DNA from: Homalodisca vitripennis
Taxonomy: Eukaryota > Arthropoda > Insecta > Hemiptera > Cicadellidae
Direction: 5' to 3'
DNA length: 64,000 nt
NCBI RefSeq assembly: GCF_021130785.1
Contig: NC_060211.1
Span: 20,507,001-20,571,000, forward strand
Shown: piece after piece, positions 36,901-51,900 of the stretch
Layout: each line of letters opens with the position of its first letter
How positions within the stretch are numbered: the first letter of the stretch is position 1
Notes under the pieces: generated by a model
Seen by the model: only the letters and a program-made list of their open reading frames with translations
The model's database searches: none
What the model was told of the DNA's origin: nothing
Translations under genes and position numbers: made by a program

Positions 36901-39900
36901 CTGACCTATGTAAATTAATATGGATATATTATTCAATTTTGTGGAATGCGCATCTTCAGACCTATATTTTTGACAATTCATTATCGTGGAATTTATTTTT
37001 GCACAATGTTTCAATATATGTATTCCGTGGCGTTGCTAAATAAGCAGTAGCTTTTTGGAATACCTATCATGAAGTGGCCCAGTTCGAATCCCGTCGGGAG
37101 TTGGGACCATCTCTCATCTCAAGTATAAGTACAATTTTATTAAGACTTTTCTATGTTTAAAGGTAAAATATAATAACTAATTAGTGAATACGTACCGGTA
37201 ACTATTTGGAAGCATAATACGGTCTTGTCTAGGTTAGGAAAGGAACTATAAACAAATAACAAAATCACGAGACAGGCGCTTGGCTTTAAAATAAATACTC
37301 AACCTTAATTTTTTAAATGATAATTAATAACTTCCTAATTAATTGTTTCAGGCATCTCAAAATAATCGAAAACGACCGAATCCAAAATCAATTATTAGTT
37401 CATATTTTCAAAAAGTTGAGAAAATAACAGACGACAATGAACCACGTGTAAAAAAGACTAATACATCTTCATCACAAACTGATCCTGACTCATGCATAAA
37501 TACTTTATCAATTTCTCTTACCGATGCTGCATCTAACAACACCACTATTGTGAACACTGAAGAGCACAATGAAAACCAAAATACATCCCTAGAATTAGGT
37601 AGAGATGGTAGTTGTGCCAATGACATAGGGCTTTTTGTGAATAAAAAGACAGATGAATTTACAAAGTGTCAATTGTTAGAACGACATTGGACACCGCCCA
37701 AATCATATGAATTCCCACATTCAATTCACACTAAAAATGGCAAGGAAGTAAAACGTTACTTAGGTCATCAACACCTGGAACAAAGAAATTGGCTAGTTTT
37801 TTCCGACGTTAAAAAGGGGTTATTTTGTAAGTTCTGCGTTTTGTTTTCCGATAAAAAGTGTGGGCACAATAAAGGGATGTTAGCTCAGAACCTTGTAACC
37901 CAACCCTTGACTTCATATGCCAAGCTATTGGGTAAAGACGGCTTCACACAAACACATGAAAACACGGCTTATCATAAAATATGCGTGCAGGCTGGTCTAG
38001 ACTTCCTTCAAAGTTATCACAATCCGGACAAATCCATTGACAACCAAGTAAACTCTCAACGACTACAGCAGGTACAAGAAAATAGAGAGAGGTTACGCCC
38101 AATAATAGAATCAATTGTATTATTAGGCAGACAAAATATACCTTTAAGAGGTCATCGAGATGATGGACGACTGGATGAAGAGGCTGGTCCGAGTAACGAG
38201 GGGAATTTTAGAGAACTGTTAAGATTCAAAATCTCTTCAGGAGATGAGACACTAAAACGGCACTTAGCCGCAGCGTCTTCAAGAGCAACCTATATTGGTA
38301 ATACCACTCAAAACCAATTGATCACATGCTGCGGTGAAGAGATAACGGAAACAATATTAAATCAAGTCCGAAACGCAAAGTATTATTCGGTGATTTTTGA
38401 CGAGACGACAGATATTTCACATGTCGAACAACTGTCTTTGAACTTAAGATATGTACACAACAATAAAATTCGGGAAGATTTTGTTAAATTTATTGATGCT
38501 TATGAAAACATAAAATCCATCAGTCCAGATCAAGATGTGCATAGTGAGCAACGTTTAAGTGGAGAGGCTCTAGGAAAGATTGTTGTTAAATTACTTCATG
38601 ATTTATCCTTAGATCTGAACAACTGTGTAGGAATTGGTACAGACAGTTGTAGTGTAATGTCGTCTGAAGCAGCGGGTACAGTATCTGAAATACAAAAGGT
38701 TGCAAAACATGCATGTAGATGTCCGTGTTTAAATCACGCCTTGAACAACTCTCTTTCAACTTCTGTAAATATTGCTTGTATCCGAAATACAGTAGGGATA
38801 ATGAAATCAGTAGTGTCGTTTTTTCAATGTGTCGGCCAAGAGAAATCAAGTTTTAAAATTAACACTAGGGCATCAATTAAGTAGTTTGTGTGAAACTAGA
38901 TGGGTAGAGCGACATGAAGGAGTAATTCAGTTCAGATCTGGGATTCGTCAGATAGTTGAAGCACTCACATCTATCTCGTCATGGCAAGATCGCACAACTT
39001 CGTCAGTTGCAGCGACTTTGCTCAACTCTTTATGCACGGCTGAGTTTTTAATATCAATGATGTCATTGATTGACGTTCTAAAAGTCTCATTGCCGCTCAG
39101 TCGACTTCTACAAACACCATCACTTGACACTAACCGGGCATCTACCGCAGTCACCAACACCATGGCAACATTAAAAGAAAGAAGGATTAAATGTGATGAT
39201 ATATTCAAACAAATATTTTTTGAAACCAAAGCGCTAGCAGAGGAGCTGGATGTTGAATTGAAGTTACCAAGACGTACGGGCAGTCAAACTAAGAGATCAA
39301 ATCACCCAGGAGACGTAGAAGAGTACTACAGACGATCTATTTATATACCTCTTCTTGATAATGTTTTTGCTGACTTAACATCCAGGTTAAGTTATAGCTC
39401 ACTGGAATGTTTTGGCCTACGAGGAATAATTCCCACCAATATAGTTGAGGATGCCAGAGAAAAAAATGATCTCATTGTCAATTTAAAAAAAGGTTTCGAA
39501 CAGTTTGCACCTATTATCGGTGATGGAGATACCCTAAGTAATGAAATTCAGTTTGAAGGTGAAGTGGACCTGTGGAAAAATCACTGGAAGATGAAGAAGG
39601 AGAAAGAGCAAAATGTAAAACTCCCTGAAGATATATTGAAAGTGTTAGACTCCTGTGACCCAAATATTTCCAATTATCCATGATGTTCTCAAAATCTTGG
39701 CCACACTTCCAGGTACGTAAATTAATAAATAAAATTAGTCATATAGGTATGGGCTGGCTGGGTGACTTTACATACTTTAGATATGTGGGTTTAAATGGAA
39801 AAGCACACAGAATGGGTACTGTATTACCTGAAGAGTATACTATAAGAACTAACCTAAGAATAAAATTGTTTTCCAAGTTTAACTTAAATAAATATAAATG

Positions 39901-42900
39901 TAACACACAAGCAAGTAATAGTAATTTTTTCATTCATGAACACAAAATAAGTAAATTCATTAAAATTAATATGTAGTCTATATTTTATAATAACTATTTC
40001 AGTTCCATGAGTGATTTTATTATTTTATTTCCAGTCAGTGTGGCTTCGGCAGAAAGGACTTTCTCCACTTTAAGAAGAGTAAAGACTTGGCTGAGATCAA
40101 GAATGGGAGAAACACGTCTCACGGGCCTTTGCATGCTTCACGTTCACAGGCATCTTCAAGTGGACACAGATAAAATAATAGAACGATTTGCAAAGAAAGG
40201 TGCAAGAAGGCTTGAGTTTGTGTTATAAGTTTTGTATTTTGAACCAGTATTTGTTTTAAAAGCCATCTTGTACACAATAAACTTGTTTTCAGTAAACAGT
40301 AGCAGTTTCTCTGTAACCATCCAATTTACGTTAGAATATTAAACCTCTTTGACTTTAAGTTGCTTAAAATTACAATTTTAAAATGTTAGAACTAAACATT
40401 TTTCAAGTTTTTCTTGATTTACAAGGACTTTGACGTAGCGAAAATTTCTCTGTGAATTAAAATTGTGGTTACAGCAATACAGCATAAAAGAGGACTTTTC
40501 AATGACCAATGAACTACATAAAAACAAGATAGCCCCCCCTGAAAATCAGCCCTGGAACCGCCCCTGCTCCTGTACACACGTTAAGTAGTGCTGATGCGCC
40601 CGAAGCGCTAATTATCCAGTGGCTCAAACAAAAAGTTGTTCACTTCATACAATAGTTGTCTTTTAAGGTTATGTTTTTAGTACCTACCATTTTAAAGCAT
40701 AAAAACACGTGCCTACAAAACTCACACTGTGTAAAGTTTCATAGTGCATTTAAAAGGTATTTATCAAGGTCATAAATAAAATATTTTTAGTTTTTTCGTC
40801 TCCATTTTTAAAGTAACTGTTTTATTTTTTATGTTTATACAAAGTAAAACCACTTTAAAACAGTATACTTATAACATTGAAAATGTCTGATTCACATCTT
40901 TTTCACTGCAACCAATATTATGACTTGAACATGTTATGTTCACGATGATACTAAAATATAACGTAACAGCAAATAGCAAAATGCAAAAACGTAAACAAGC
41001 AAGAAAAAAACGGAAATGTTCTGCAACTACCAACTGGTCGAAATAGTTCCCAGTATCACATCTGGATTACAGAACTTGTCAAGGAACATAGTTTGCTAAC
41101 ATATTGCGCAGTTATGAATGTTGGCCCAATTCGAACCACCTATATGGGAGGCAGCATTTTGCCAGTGAGTGGATCCGGGCCTCTTGTACATCTTGTACAA
41201 GAGAGGGTTAACTCTCTAACTGCTGGTCATTTTACCTAAAATGCTACGTTTAATGTTATTAAGGTTTAAATGAGTTTAGCTTTACTCTTAAAAGATATCA
41301 TTATGGTTATAATATAATAGTAAATGTCTTATTATGTGCAAAAGAGTAAATATTAAGTACATAATACATTTGCCTTTGTGCACAGTGCAGAATATTATAT
41401 GATTCTAGGGCCAAAAGTTTTCAAGGAAATTAATTTTTAATGTATACAGTTTAATAGCTCAAATGTCAAAAGTATACACCCGTGTCAATTCAAATCTACA
41501 ATAGTAAGGTTGATAATTATGTAAGCCAACTATGAAAAAATTAAGCTAAATTTTATCAAATGAAATCAATTTTTTTTAATTTTAATCTAAAACGTAAAAA
41601 TGTGTTCAGCTAAAAATAGATGAGATTTACTTCCTGGAATGGCAACGGTTAAGTGGTTGATCTGAGGGCAGGTTAATGGGTGCTACTGTACATTAATATT
41701 ATTTTTAAATACAACACAAAAAAATGAACGTACCAACTCCAATGCCAAATGTTGACACAAGCTTTTTTACAAAATGCAGTGTGTGTGGAGTTATTGTGGC
41801 CTCGTTCACTGCTTTCCTGTTCTCAAAGGCAACGACATAGCACTTGGCCAGCCCCTGTCGTAGTTGTCTCAACACTTCTTCATACCAATTCTCTCTGAAC
41901 CAGACAACCTAAACAGAACAAGATCAATAGTTATTGTGGCCTCGTTCACTGCTTTCCTGTTCTCAAAGGCAACGACATAGCACTTGGCCAGCCCCTGTCG
42001 TAGTTGTCTCAACACTTCTTCATACCAATTCTCTCTGAACCAGACAACCTAAACAGAACAAGATCAATAGTTATTGTGGCCTTGCTCACTGCTTTCCTGT
42101 TCTCAAAGGCAACAACATAGCACTTGGCCAGCCCCTGTCGTAGTTGTCTCAATACTTCTTCATACCAATTCTCTCTAAACCAGACAACCTAAACAGAACC
42201 AGATCAATAGTTATTGTGGCCTCGCTCACTGCTTTCCTGTTCTCAAAGGCAACGACATAGCACTTGGCCAGCCCCTGTCGTAGTTGTCTCAATACTTCTT
42301 CATACCAATTCTCTCTAAACCAGACAACCTAAACAGAACAAGATCAATAGTTATTGTGGTCTCGCTCACTGCTTTCCTGTACTCAAAGGCCACGACATAG
42401 CACTTGGCCAGCCCCTGTCGTAGTTGTCTCAACACTTCTTCATACCAATTCTCTCTAAACCAGACAACCTAAACAGAACAAGATCAATAGTTATTGTGGT
42501 CTCGCTCACTGCTTTCCTGTTCTCAAAGGCCACGACATAGCACTTGGCCAGCCCCTGTCGTAGTTGTCTCAACACTTCTTCATACCAATTCTCTCTAAAC
42601 CAGACAACCTAAACAGAACAAGATCAATAGTTATTGTGGTCTCGCTCACTGCTTTCCTGTTCTCAAAGGCCACGACATAGCACTTGGCCAGCCCCTGTCG
42701 TAGTTGTCTCAACACTTCTTCATACCAATTCTCTCTAAACCAGACAACCTAAACAGAACAAGATCAATAGTTATTGTGGTCTCGCTCACTGCTTTCCTGT
42801 TCTCAAAGGCCACGACATAGCACTTGGCCAGCCCCTGTCGTAGTTGTCTCAACACTTCTTCATACCAATTCTCTCTAAACCAGACAACCTAAACAGAACA

Positions 42901-45900
42901 AGATCATTAGTTACTGACCAATAAAAAAAAAAAATTTATTGATTTTATTTACTTTACAAATTTTCTACTCCAATTACCTCTGTTGCTCTCATCACACAAC
43001 ATTTAATTTGAACCAAAAATGCATGTTGCATTTTAATTTCTTTAGTTAAACAAATTTACAAACTCTAAAATGGATTATATATTTTAGTTTTTTAGTCAAT
43101 ACACAACATTATTTTTATTCATTTTTAATAACGTTTATATCAACAATTACGTATTTTTTAGAAGTATAGCATCCCACACCCACCAACTAGAAGAATGCTG
43201 AGAAATAATTTTGAAAAAAGAGCAGGGACAATGATGGTGGGTTAAAACCTACTGTTGTCTTTGTATAAATCTATTATCTAACACAGGTAAGCTGACAGCT
43301 GAGAGGAAGGTATGCAGAATGTATTGGACCTAACTAACTAAAGTTATGTCTGTATTGACTCCTGGATCTCATTTTATTTTTAATACTAGTATATGAACCC
43401 TACAACTGGCAACTAAACTGCTCTGTGTGAAATTTTTAAGACAATTATTCTAAAACAAATAATTAGAATTATAATCACTAATGAAAATCTTACATATTAT
43501 AAATGGTTGTATTCATTATTATAAGTAGAAATTGAATATTTGCACACAAATAAAATTATTTATAATAATTCTTATTTATATAACAACAAACATGAAATAT
43601 TATGACAGCAACTGATTAAAAAGGGTAAAACCACTCTTGGAAAACAATGTTGTGGTTGTTGAATAATAAATTATTCAAATTAACCAAACTGTTGGTAATT
43701 TTGTCTAGTTTGTGAAAACACATAGCACTGCATGATAAAGGTTTTATGAGTATGAAGATTTACATTTACAGAATATTCAACTTGTACAGTAATTTCTAAG
43801 AGTGTTCAAAACACACAAGTGTATTACAAGGTTTCTAATAAATAAAAACATATTTTCATATTAATAATATGCAGGATTAAAATTTCTGAAAGTTATTTTG
43901 GCACAAAATTGCCTTTAAGTTCTAGGCAAATAGCATTATCAGGCAAACATAAAATCCAAAAACAACAGTTTGTTTGCTACTGAATTCACACAAATTAGTA
44001 ACTCACAATAATAAATAAAACAAAAACAAAGTACAATACAAATTATTCACATTACTGACAACTAAACACACAGAAAACATTAATAATTGCAGTATAATTA
44101 GAAGCAATAACGAATTTATGAAGTTTAACTCAGGGTTTCTTAGTTCAGTTTAGAGAAAAATCCAAAGCATCTGTCATATTTAAGTCGAAGGTTATAAAAC
44201 TAGTAACAAAAACATACGAAAATAAAGGATAGTTTGTCCTCTTTGCAAAAGTGCCTAAACATCATCAGTTTAAGTCAGATATACATGAAATAAAGTAATT
44301 TACAAGCGATGCAGCAGCCACCCCATATTCGGGAGGCTACCACCAATACGGATGGCAAAATGGCATCCCTATAAAGGGTGGCTGCCAGTACGAGAGTTAA
44401 TATTGAACTTTAATTTGAAGGTCAACAAAGAATTACTAAGCAGTCTACATTTTAACTAGACTTCAAAGTGATATTAAAAAGAAAATGATTGATTGGTGTC
44501 ATTACTTGGTCCACAACTCCCTCTAGTGAGGACAGAACGGTGGGGTGGATGTCTCGTTGCATTCGCATGATGTGAGAGCAGCGCAGCATGGAAGGTGTAG
44601 CTTTCATCGGCCCTTGTTCAGGGGTGGGGCCCTGGCCTGCCATCAGAGTCCCTAGACAACAATCATTACTCATTATAGTTTTCATCATTTTGTGTCATTC
44701 TATAATTTCAAAAATGTATTAACCCTTCGCACGCCACTAATAAATCCATTAACTTTCCTGTAACGCCAAGACAAGTAAAAAATGTTGTTTCTTTATGTTC
44801 AAAGCTAATTTTTATTATAACTAAATTATAAAACGTAAAAGCAAAAAAGTGTAAAACAGGGCATTTTACTTAAAATTTGCATATTTATTGATAAAAATTA
44901 AAAAAGATCTATTTACAAAACTGTTTATTTCAAATAAATTTCAATTTGAAAGTTTAAAATTTCATTTTAAATGTTACATTGTAAAATGTAATGAAACTGA
45001 AAAGCAGAACTGACAAGTAAGCGGTCGGAGTTACATAAAGGGCGCTCCCGTCCCCTTGCCGCTGAATGAATGTCGTTTATAAATACTTCCTTGTCAACCG
45101 TGATAAGCACGAAGCGTGCACCAGGCATTTTGAAAACCTTTTGTGAACTAAAAACTAAAAAAAAACTCTCTTAGAGACATAATATCGGATATAACTGTAT
45201 TTGGCGTTTTGGTCAAAGTCTGCCATTCTGACATATCTGTCTACGGCGTGGGAAGGGTTAAGATAAGAATATGCTCAACCACATTATAAAATTTATAAAA
45301 CATAAATTTTACAATAAATTAACTCCATACCTTGAAGACATTTTTTCCGAATTTCATTAGTTAATGCTACAATTAATGTTGTAACAACAATTATTTATTC
45401 ATAATAATAAGGAATACTGGATAGTAATAAAAGGACCATTGTAAAGTAAGAACCATTTTGTAAAGAAAAGGAAAACTATTTTTTGACTGTAAATCGTGTT
45501 AGAAATTACTTTTCAATAAAGTCACTATTCAATAAATATTTAAACTTTTCAAATCTTCTCATCAAAGAACTTTGACAACTGGCTATTACTCTAGTTAATA
45601 ACAATTTCATTCAACATGTCATCAATTCTCAAAAAATCACTTCCCAACAAGAAACTCCTTTTTGGAAATAGATGAAAACCTAATGGTCTATGTCAGGAAT
45701 ATATAGTAGATGTTCCACTAATTCTCACAACACAAGACAGAAACATTTCAGTGAAGCAGGACAGCGGCACTAGAAAGCAGTCCCACCAGTGCCAGATTTG
45801 AATGGTGCACCTAAACTTTAATAAGGGTTCACAATACATCTCACCATTTATTACCACAAAACCACGTAACACAGGCTATCAGAAAAATGAATGTATCTTA

Positions 45901-48900
45901 CTTAAATTTTCATCGTTTCATTGGGGAGTTTCAACGATGTTGCTTGCTGGATCCGGCATTTAGTCCTTGCAGCGTAGTATACAATGGACTTCATCACCGG
46001 TTACAATGTGACTTGTGAATTTATCTCTATCTTTGTTAAAGAATGAAAATAAACAGCAGAGAACGTGTCAAGTACTGTGTGTTCTTCTGTCAACATTGTT
46101 CATGCCCAATCTCACACACTTTTCATAATGAAACCTGTAAGAAACAAACTATTGGCCACAGCCACATGAGGGATTTTCTTGTCAATAATGAAGCACCTAT
46201 TTGGTGAATTTCCTCATAAATTTTTCTGTCTTCATTCATGAAAGTAAGTCGCACAGATATTCAAAAATTATCATCATCATCATCAAAATTTGTATGTTCT
46301 TCCTAAATCAAAAAGCCTGCACCATTTACACACTCATCATAAACTTCAACAATCTACCAGTGAACTTCACCAGACCAAATTCTTTTATGTTTAAGGACTG
46401 AATAGCAGAGTACACTTCACAATTTATGAGATTATTGATCAACAAATAAAACACGATACCATAAAATTAAATTTGCAGAGGTGTGGAACGTAACACTATA
46501 TAATGAAAGACTTGAACAGATATCTCATCACAGCCTGCGTGAACTCAATGCGCAATCGGTTCTTACTTTAGAAATGAACCTTATACTCTTAGTATTTATA
46601 ATACTCTGTATAATAACTGTACTAACTAGAAAACTTTTATAGATATTCAAAACAATTAATAACATACTATCTCTAACTGTGTCAGGTAAAAGTTTTACAT
46701 ACAGCAACAACATTTAATGTATTATCAACTGCAGTAAATTGTCATCACATACTTGGTCAACGATAACATCTTGATGCTACTTAACCCTTGAAGCAGCAAC
46801 TCTCTAAACATCAAACAGGCCCTAAAAAGTGAGTTTTAAACAATAGGATGCTTCCTAAAGGCTTTTATTTTATCTATTTTGTAATCCTTAAACTTAACAT
46901 GATATTATTAAAGCCGTCCGCCACACTACTCACAAAACACATGATTTTGACACCTAGCACAAGTGTACTACAACAATTTGCTTCTACAAATTGTGAGGGA
47001 TAACATGGTAGTTCACTAACAAAAAAAAGAAGATCGCAATATAGCCTATACAGTTAAGATATAAAACTGCGTTCATGCTGCTTTAAGATATAAAAATGGA
47101 ACAATGACGTTGTTAATGCGGGTGGTTTGCAGCATGGCATCGTGACTGTTGTATCGTTAATGTTCAAAAGTTTAAATCCTTCAATAGATATATAGTAAAA
47201 CTTACTTTGTTGTGCGTCAGAGGCTCCAGATGTTCCTTGTCCTTGAGCCTGAAACATTTATCATGATAAGTAATAAATAAGCCTAATTTGTTTCTAGGTT
47301 TACATAGAAACTGTGTATTAGAATTTTAAAATAATTTATAAATAGAAAAGTATATGTTTGGAAAAGATAACCAGACCAACTTTTATGGGCTAACCTGTTT
47401 TCCAGAAAGAGCAGCGGCCAGTTCAGCACTTTTGTACCGTTCCCTCTGTTCTATCTTTAGAGTAAGGTAGAGAGTGCGAAGTGGAAAGTATACAGCTTGC
47501 GGGTAAGTACGGCCAACCTGGTGACAGTAAAATATATATTAAATGTCAATCATTAAATTAATTACGTAAGCAGAAGTACGTCAGAAAGCAAAACTGAGAA
47601 TGATGTGTCTTACCTGACTGAGTAGATTGAGCATAAGTTTTCCTTCATTGCGCACGAGACACGTGAGAAGTTGCGGTATCCACGGCAGCCACTGTATGGG
47701 TGGGACACCAACCACGTATTTATCTACAGCCTCCGCCAGTGAAAACTTTTCATCGTCGTAAGTTAGCAGCCACAAAACCTAAACAAGCAGCGAGTTGAAT
47801 GAGTGTTTAAGGAGGAGCCTACTCTTAAGCAAAAGAGACATTACGTATTTACAAAAAAACTAGTAACAAAATAATTACTGACCTTAGCCAAATATTTTCT
47901 GGACTTGGACTCGTTCTGGTGGCGACAGGCATGCAGGAAGCAAGTAATGGCTGCCACTCCGGTTGTTATCACTGGAGTGCCCTTGGTGAACTGCTGTTCC
48001 ATGTATTCACCCCACAATGCCCACGCCTTTACCAGGGTGTCATGCATCTGTACAGCTGCTGAGAACGCTTTGTGCGCATCGTCTGTACGACCTGTTTCAT
48101 ACAATACACTCACTTTTAGTATTTACAGACAGATTTCTAACTCGGTGCCAAACCGCTCCATGTTCCACAGTATTTTTCGCTAAGTGTCAGAAGCCTATTA
48201 AGGTCTTCTTAGCATTTTATTTACATTGTAATGTTTTTTGCTGGAAGATTTTTTAAAAATCTATTGCCACTTGTACACTTTTAAGATGTTCACAACATCT
48301 GCAGATATAAACAATAAGCATTTTTGAACAGATGCTGCTCTCAGCTAAGTTACAACAGCACAGTTAGCAACTGCTGGGTAGTGCACTGTGTGTTGTTCTA
48401 TTGTACTAATTATTTTATTGTTTCAAGTTATAAGAATTTATTAAACATGGGTAAATGTAGTATTATAAAGTTACAAGGAGAAAGTATTACTTTACTTGAT
48501 ATTGCACAAACTGTTAAAATTAAATTCTGCTATCCAAGGAACGCTCCTAACCGTGAAATTGTGTATTGTGCAAACAGAAATTTGATGTAAACAGATAGAT
48601 GATAATGATGCACCCTTCCTTTTTTAACACTTCTAGGATAAAAATCAGAAAGAAGCAAAGAAATGTTAATATAATACTAGTGTTACTTTAATGAACAATA
48701 ATAATAAAACATTGAATTTGTCACCAAAATGTTTACATCAATTTCACTGTGTTGCTTACATGATTTTAACTTGATTTTACATTTCCCCACTTTGTTTTAT
48801 TAGACAATTTTTTAAATAAAAATGTTAATTACAGTTTAATAAAATGTTTTTTTACTAATTTGCAACAATTTTCCCCTTATCTTTGAGCTAAAAATACCAC

Positions 48901-51900
48901 AGCACTATAAGAAATAGAAAGGTGTATGAAATAATAAATTTACATACAATTTAAAACTGAAACTAGTTTTAAGAACTTACAAAATTAGTATTTTAATTTG
49001 TTGGCAAGTCTAATGTGGACTGAAATGTCCAAACAAAAAAAAGACCAAACAATCTTTTTTGTAATATAGGTAGCCTACAAAACATTGTTAATTAGCAAAA
49101 CCAAACAAATCTTACCAATTTGTGACAGTAGCATTCCCTTAAGAGCATAAAACTCTGCCGTCATCTCTTTCTTGAAGTGCTTTAGATTGGTGAGTTCTAC
49201 AACTTCAAGAGCCTAAAATATAAAAACATAATTTTAAAATTTGAATCAACATTTTCTAATCCCAATATTATTTTAAACAATCAAAATTAGCTTAATAAAC
49301 ATTTAATATCTTTATTATTAATTTTACAGTAAAATTAAATTTTGTTTTAGTATTATTTTTGTAATTTACTTTCGACATGACTCCAACAATTTGTTGAGAA
49401 ACAAGTAACAAAATTATAAAACCTTCAAAAAATTGAATAGTCGAGTGTCTGTGAAGATAGGTAGAAAACTAACTACATTACCTGACTATATGAATTACAA
49501 ATCCGACACATAAATATCCCAAAGAGTATTAACACAAACATGACGATGTGTACACCTCATTGAGTACACGTGATTTTCACAACTGGTGTTGTGTACCAGA
49601 TCAGGTACACACCGGGCTTTCATAATTGCTATTCGATGGGGACACATTGCTATTCATTGCCTTATTGCGTTTTTATTGTTTGCCTGCCTTGGTTGTTTGT
49701 TAAATATGAGCTGCCTTTAAAGAAATATCTCAGACTATCATGTATGATTGCTTGATTTTTTTTAAGTGAATTAATTTTTTGGGTACCCCTCTAGTACACT
49801 GAGAAACATTAAAAGAAAATAATGAAATAAATTTGTTGTGCAAACTCTATATTCTTTGCTCATTATACTTAAAACGTTTAACATAAACAAAATTATTAAT
49901 TTTTTTTTTCATTGTTATTAAAATATTCAATGGCATATAAAAAAGGCTGGAAATTAGCCATCGCCGTGCACTTGTTAAACCTACATTGGTTTTTACCAAT
50001 CATGTATATTAACAATGTGCCACCATGCCAAAAAGACATTCGCGAGTCAATATGTATGAATGAGTCGATTACCACTGGCTTTTAAATTACACGACAAAGA
50101 AATGTATACATTATACTAGTGAATTTCATATTTTGATTTTCAATAACTATTCACAATAGTGATGATCATGAGAGCTTAAAATTACAGAAGTAGCTCCAAT
50201 ATACAATATAAAAAAGGTGAGAAAAACACATCCCAGACTTTATCAGCCAAATTTGTTTGATAGACTTTTTGAAACTTCTTAAATTAATTACAAATCTGAA
50301 TTAACTTGGTACATTGTTTAAAGAACAATTTTGCTATCCCAACATAAATAAAAATAGAAAGAGCAAGAATATTTGGAACTGTTAATGAAGATATGATAAT
50401 TGTTTGAGGAATTTCTTCCATGGTACAAACAATTTTCTCGCTGTACCAGGAAATGCAATTTTACTGTATCTCTTTTGATGTTTTATTTAAGAAATTTGCA
50501 CTTATTGCATCATAACAGTAATGATCAGAGGGTCAAATAATACACTCCGTTGAGGGCTTTTGATGGTTTCTATTTATATTACGGTGATGATACAAGTATA
50601 TAATATATACATAACTTTACGCATAAAAACACATCAACTCTGCAACTTCCATATAAAACATCTGATAGTATAGTAAATCGGTTTTCTTTTCAACTTACTT
50701 GTTCATAATAAAGATTAAAAACAACTAATATTTTTTGGGTATCATTAGATACAGATTACTATCCCAGTATAGTTACTGATATATAAGTTGATTCTAACAA
50801 AACTGAAAAATTTGTATCAATAAGGCTTCTAATAAAATAGGTAGAGTTTCTTTTCTCAGTAAGAACTTAAGAGATGTTGTACAAATTAAACATCTTAGAG
50901 TAATGTCTTTCCAGTCACATGTTTCTTACAAGGACAATCGTAATTTGTAAATAGCAATATTTGCATTTACACCAGTACTGATGAAGCAACACGCATAATG
51001 TTGCTTAACCGTCTATTTCCTAATTATAATAGTTACCAATATATTTTTGGTACCAATCAAAAGAAGGAATTCCAATCTATAAATATCAATAGGTTTTTTC
51101 CTCTTTAGTTTAGTAAATTGAATATGTTAATACATAAGTGAAATACCAGTTACAAGTATTTTTCTCCTTGAATTTATGTTGTGAAAAAAACAAACGTAAT
51201 GAATATACATAAACGTATATGTGTGTGATGTGCTGTGACGTCTGAATTAAAATCACATACCACAACTAAAAGAAAATTCTTTTTTTTGTATTGCTGTGAA
51301 CAAAATGCAGATTGCACAATTTGACATGATTCAGAAGTGCCATTTCTGCATTTCAACATACCAACCACATTACTTAGTTATTCTTTGAGCTATTGCCATA
51401 CAAAGAATAACTGGTTAGATGAAGATAAGCTTCAAAGATTATACACAACTATGGTAAATATGTATAGCACAAGCACAACCACTGGACCATTGCAAACCAC
51501 TTTTCATAAAACTTGAATTGCAAACTGTTATTAACCTATATATATATATATATATATATTTGACTCAGTATTATACATTATGAAATATATTCAATCTCAA
51601 ACTTTTAGCAGAGATCTACATAGCCATAATACCAGAAATAAAAATAATATTGTAATGCAACATTGTAGGCTAAGCAAAACCCAACAGTCATATTTTAATT
51701 TCCCAAAAGATTTATAACAAATTAATAGGTCTAGTTAATAAGTATTCTGTAAATATTTTTAAAACTAAGCTATATAACTGGTTAATACAGAACCCATTTT
51801 ATGAACTTTCAGAGTTTTTTAGTATTAATGATATATATTTCTAGATTGTCCAATTGTATATTCCAATTTGTTAGTCTAGTGGTTTAAAGCTTTTATCTGT

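Noticed and set aside
37040..37120. Possible tRNA or tRNA-derived SINE (AGTTCGAATCCC near 37081)
   Set aside because: A B-box-like motif is present, but I cannot find a matching A box, acceptor stem or anticodon arm. It lies inside the hAT intron.
41100..41150. Second B-box-like motif (GGTTCGAATTG on the minus strand)
   Set aside because: No cloverleaf could be drawn.
41734..42910. Interpretation of the 140-bp repeat as a coding repeat domain in TRRAP
   Set aside because: The unit length is not divisible by three and reading through it meets a stop, so it cannot add protein repeats.
46780..46800. Possible further piggyBac end (TTAACCCTTGAAG)
   Set aside because: No matching inverted end followed by TTAA was found nearby.
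48324..48590. 88-codon open frame on the plus strand in a TRRAP intron
   Set aside because: No family resemblance, no splice partners and no neighbouring signals; probably chance.
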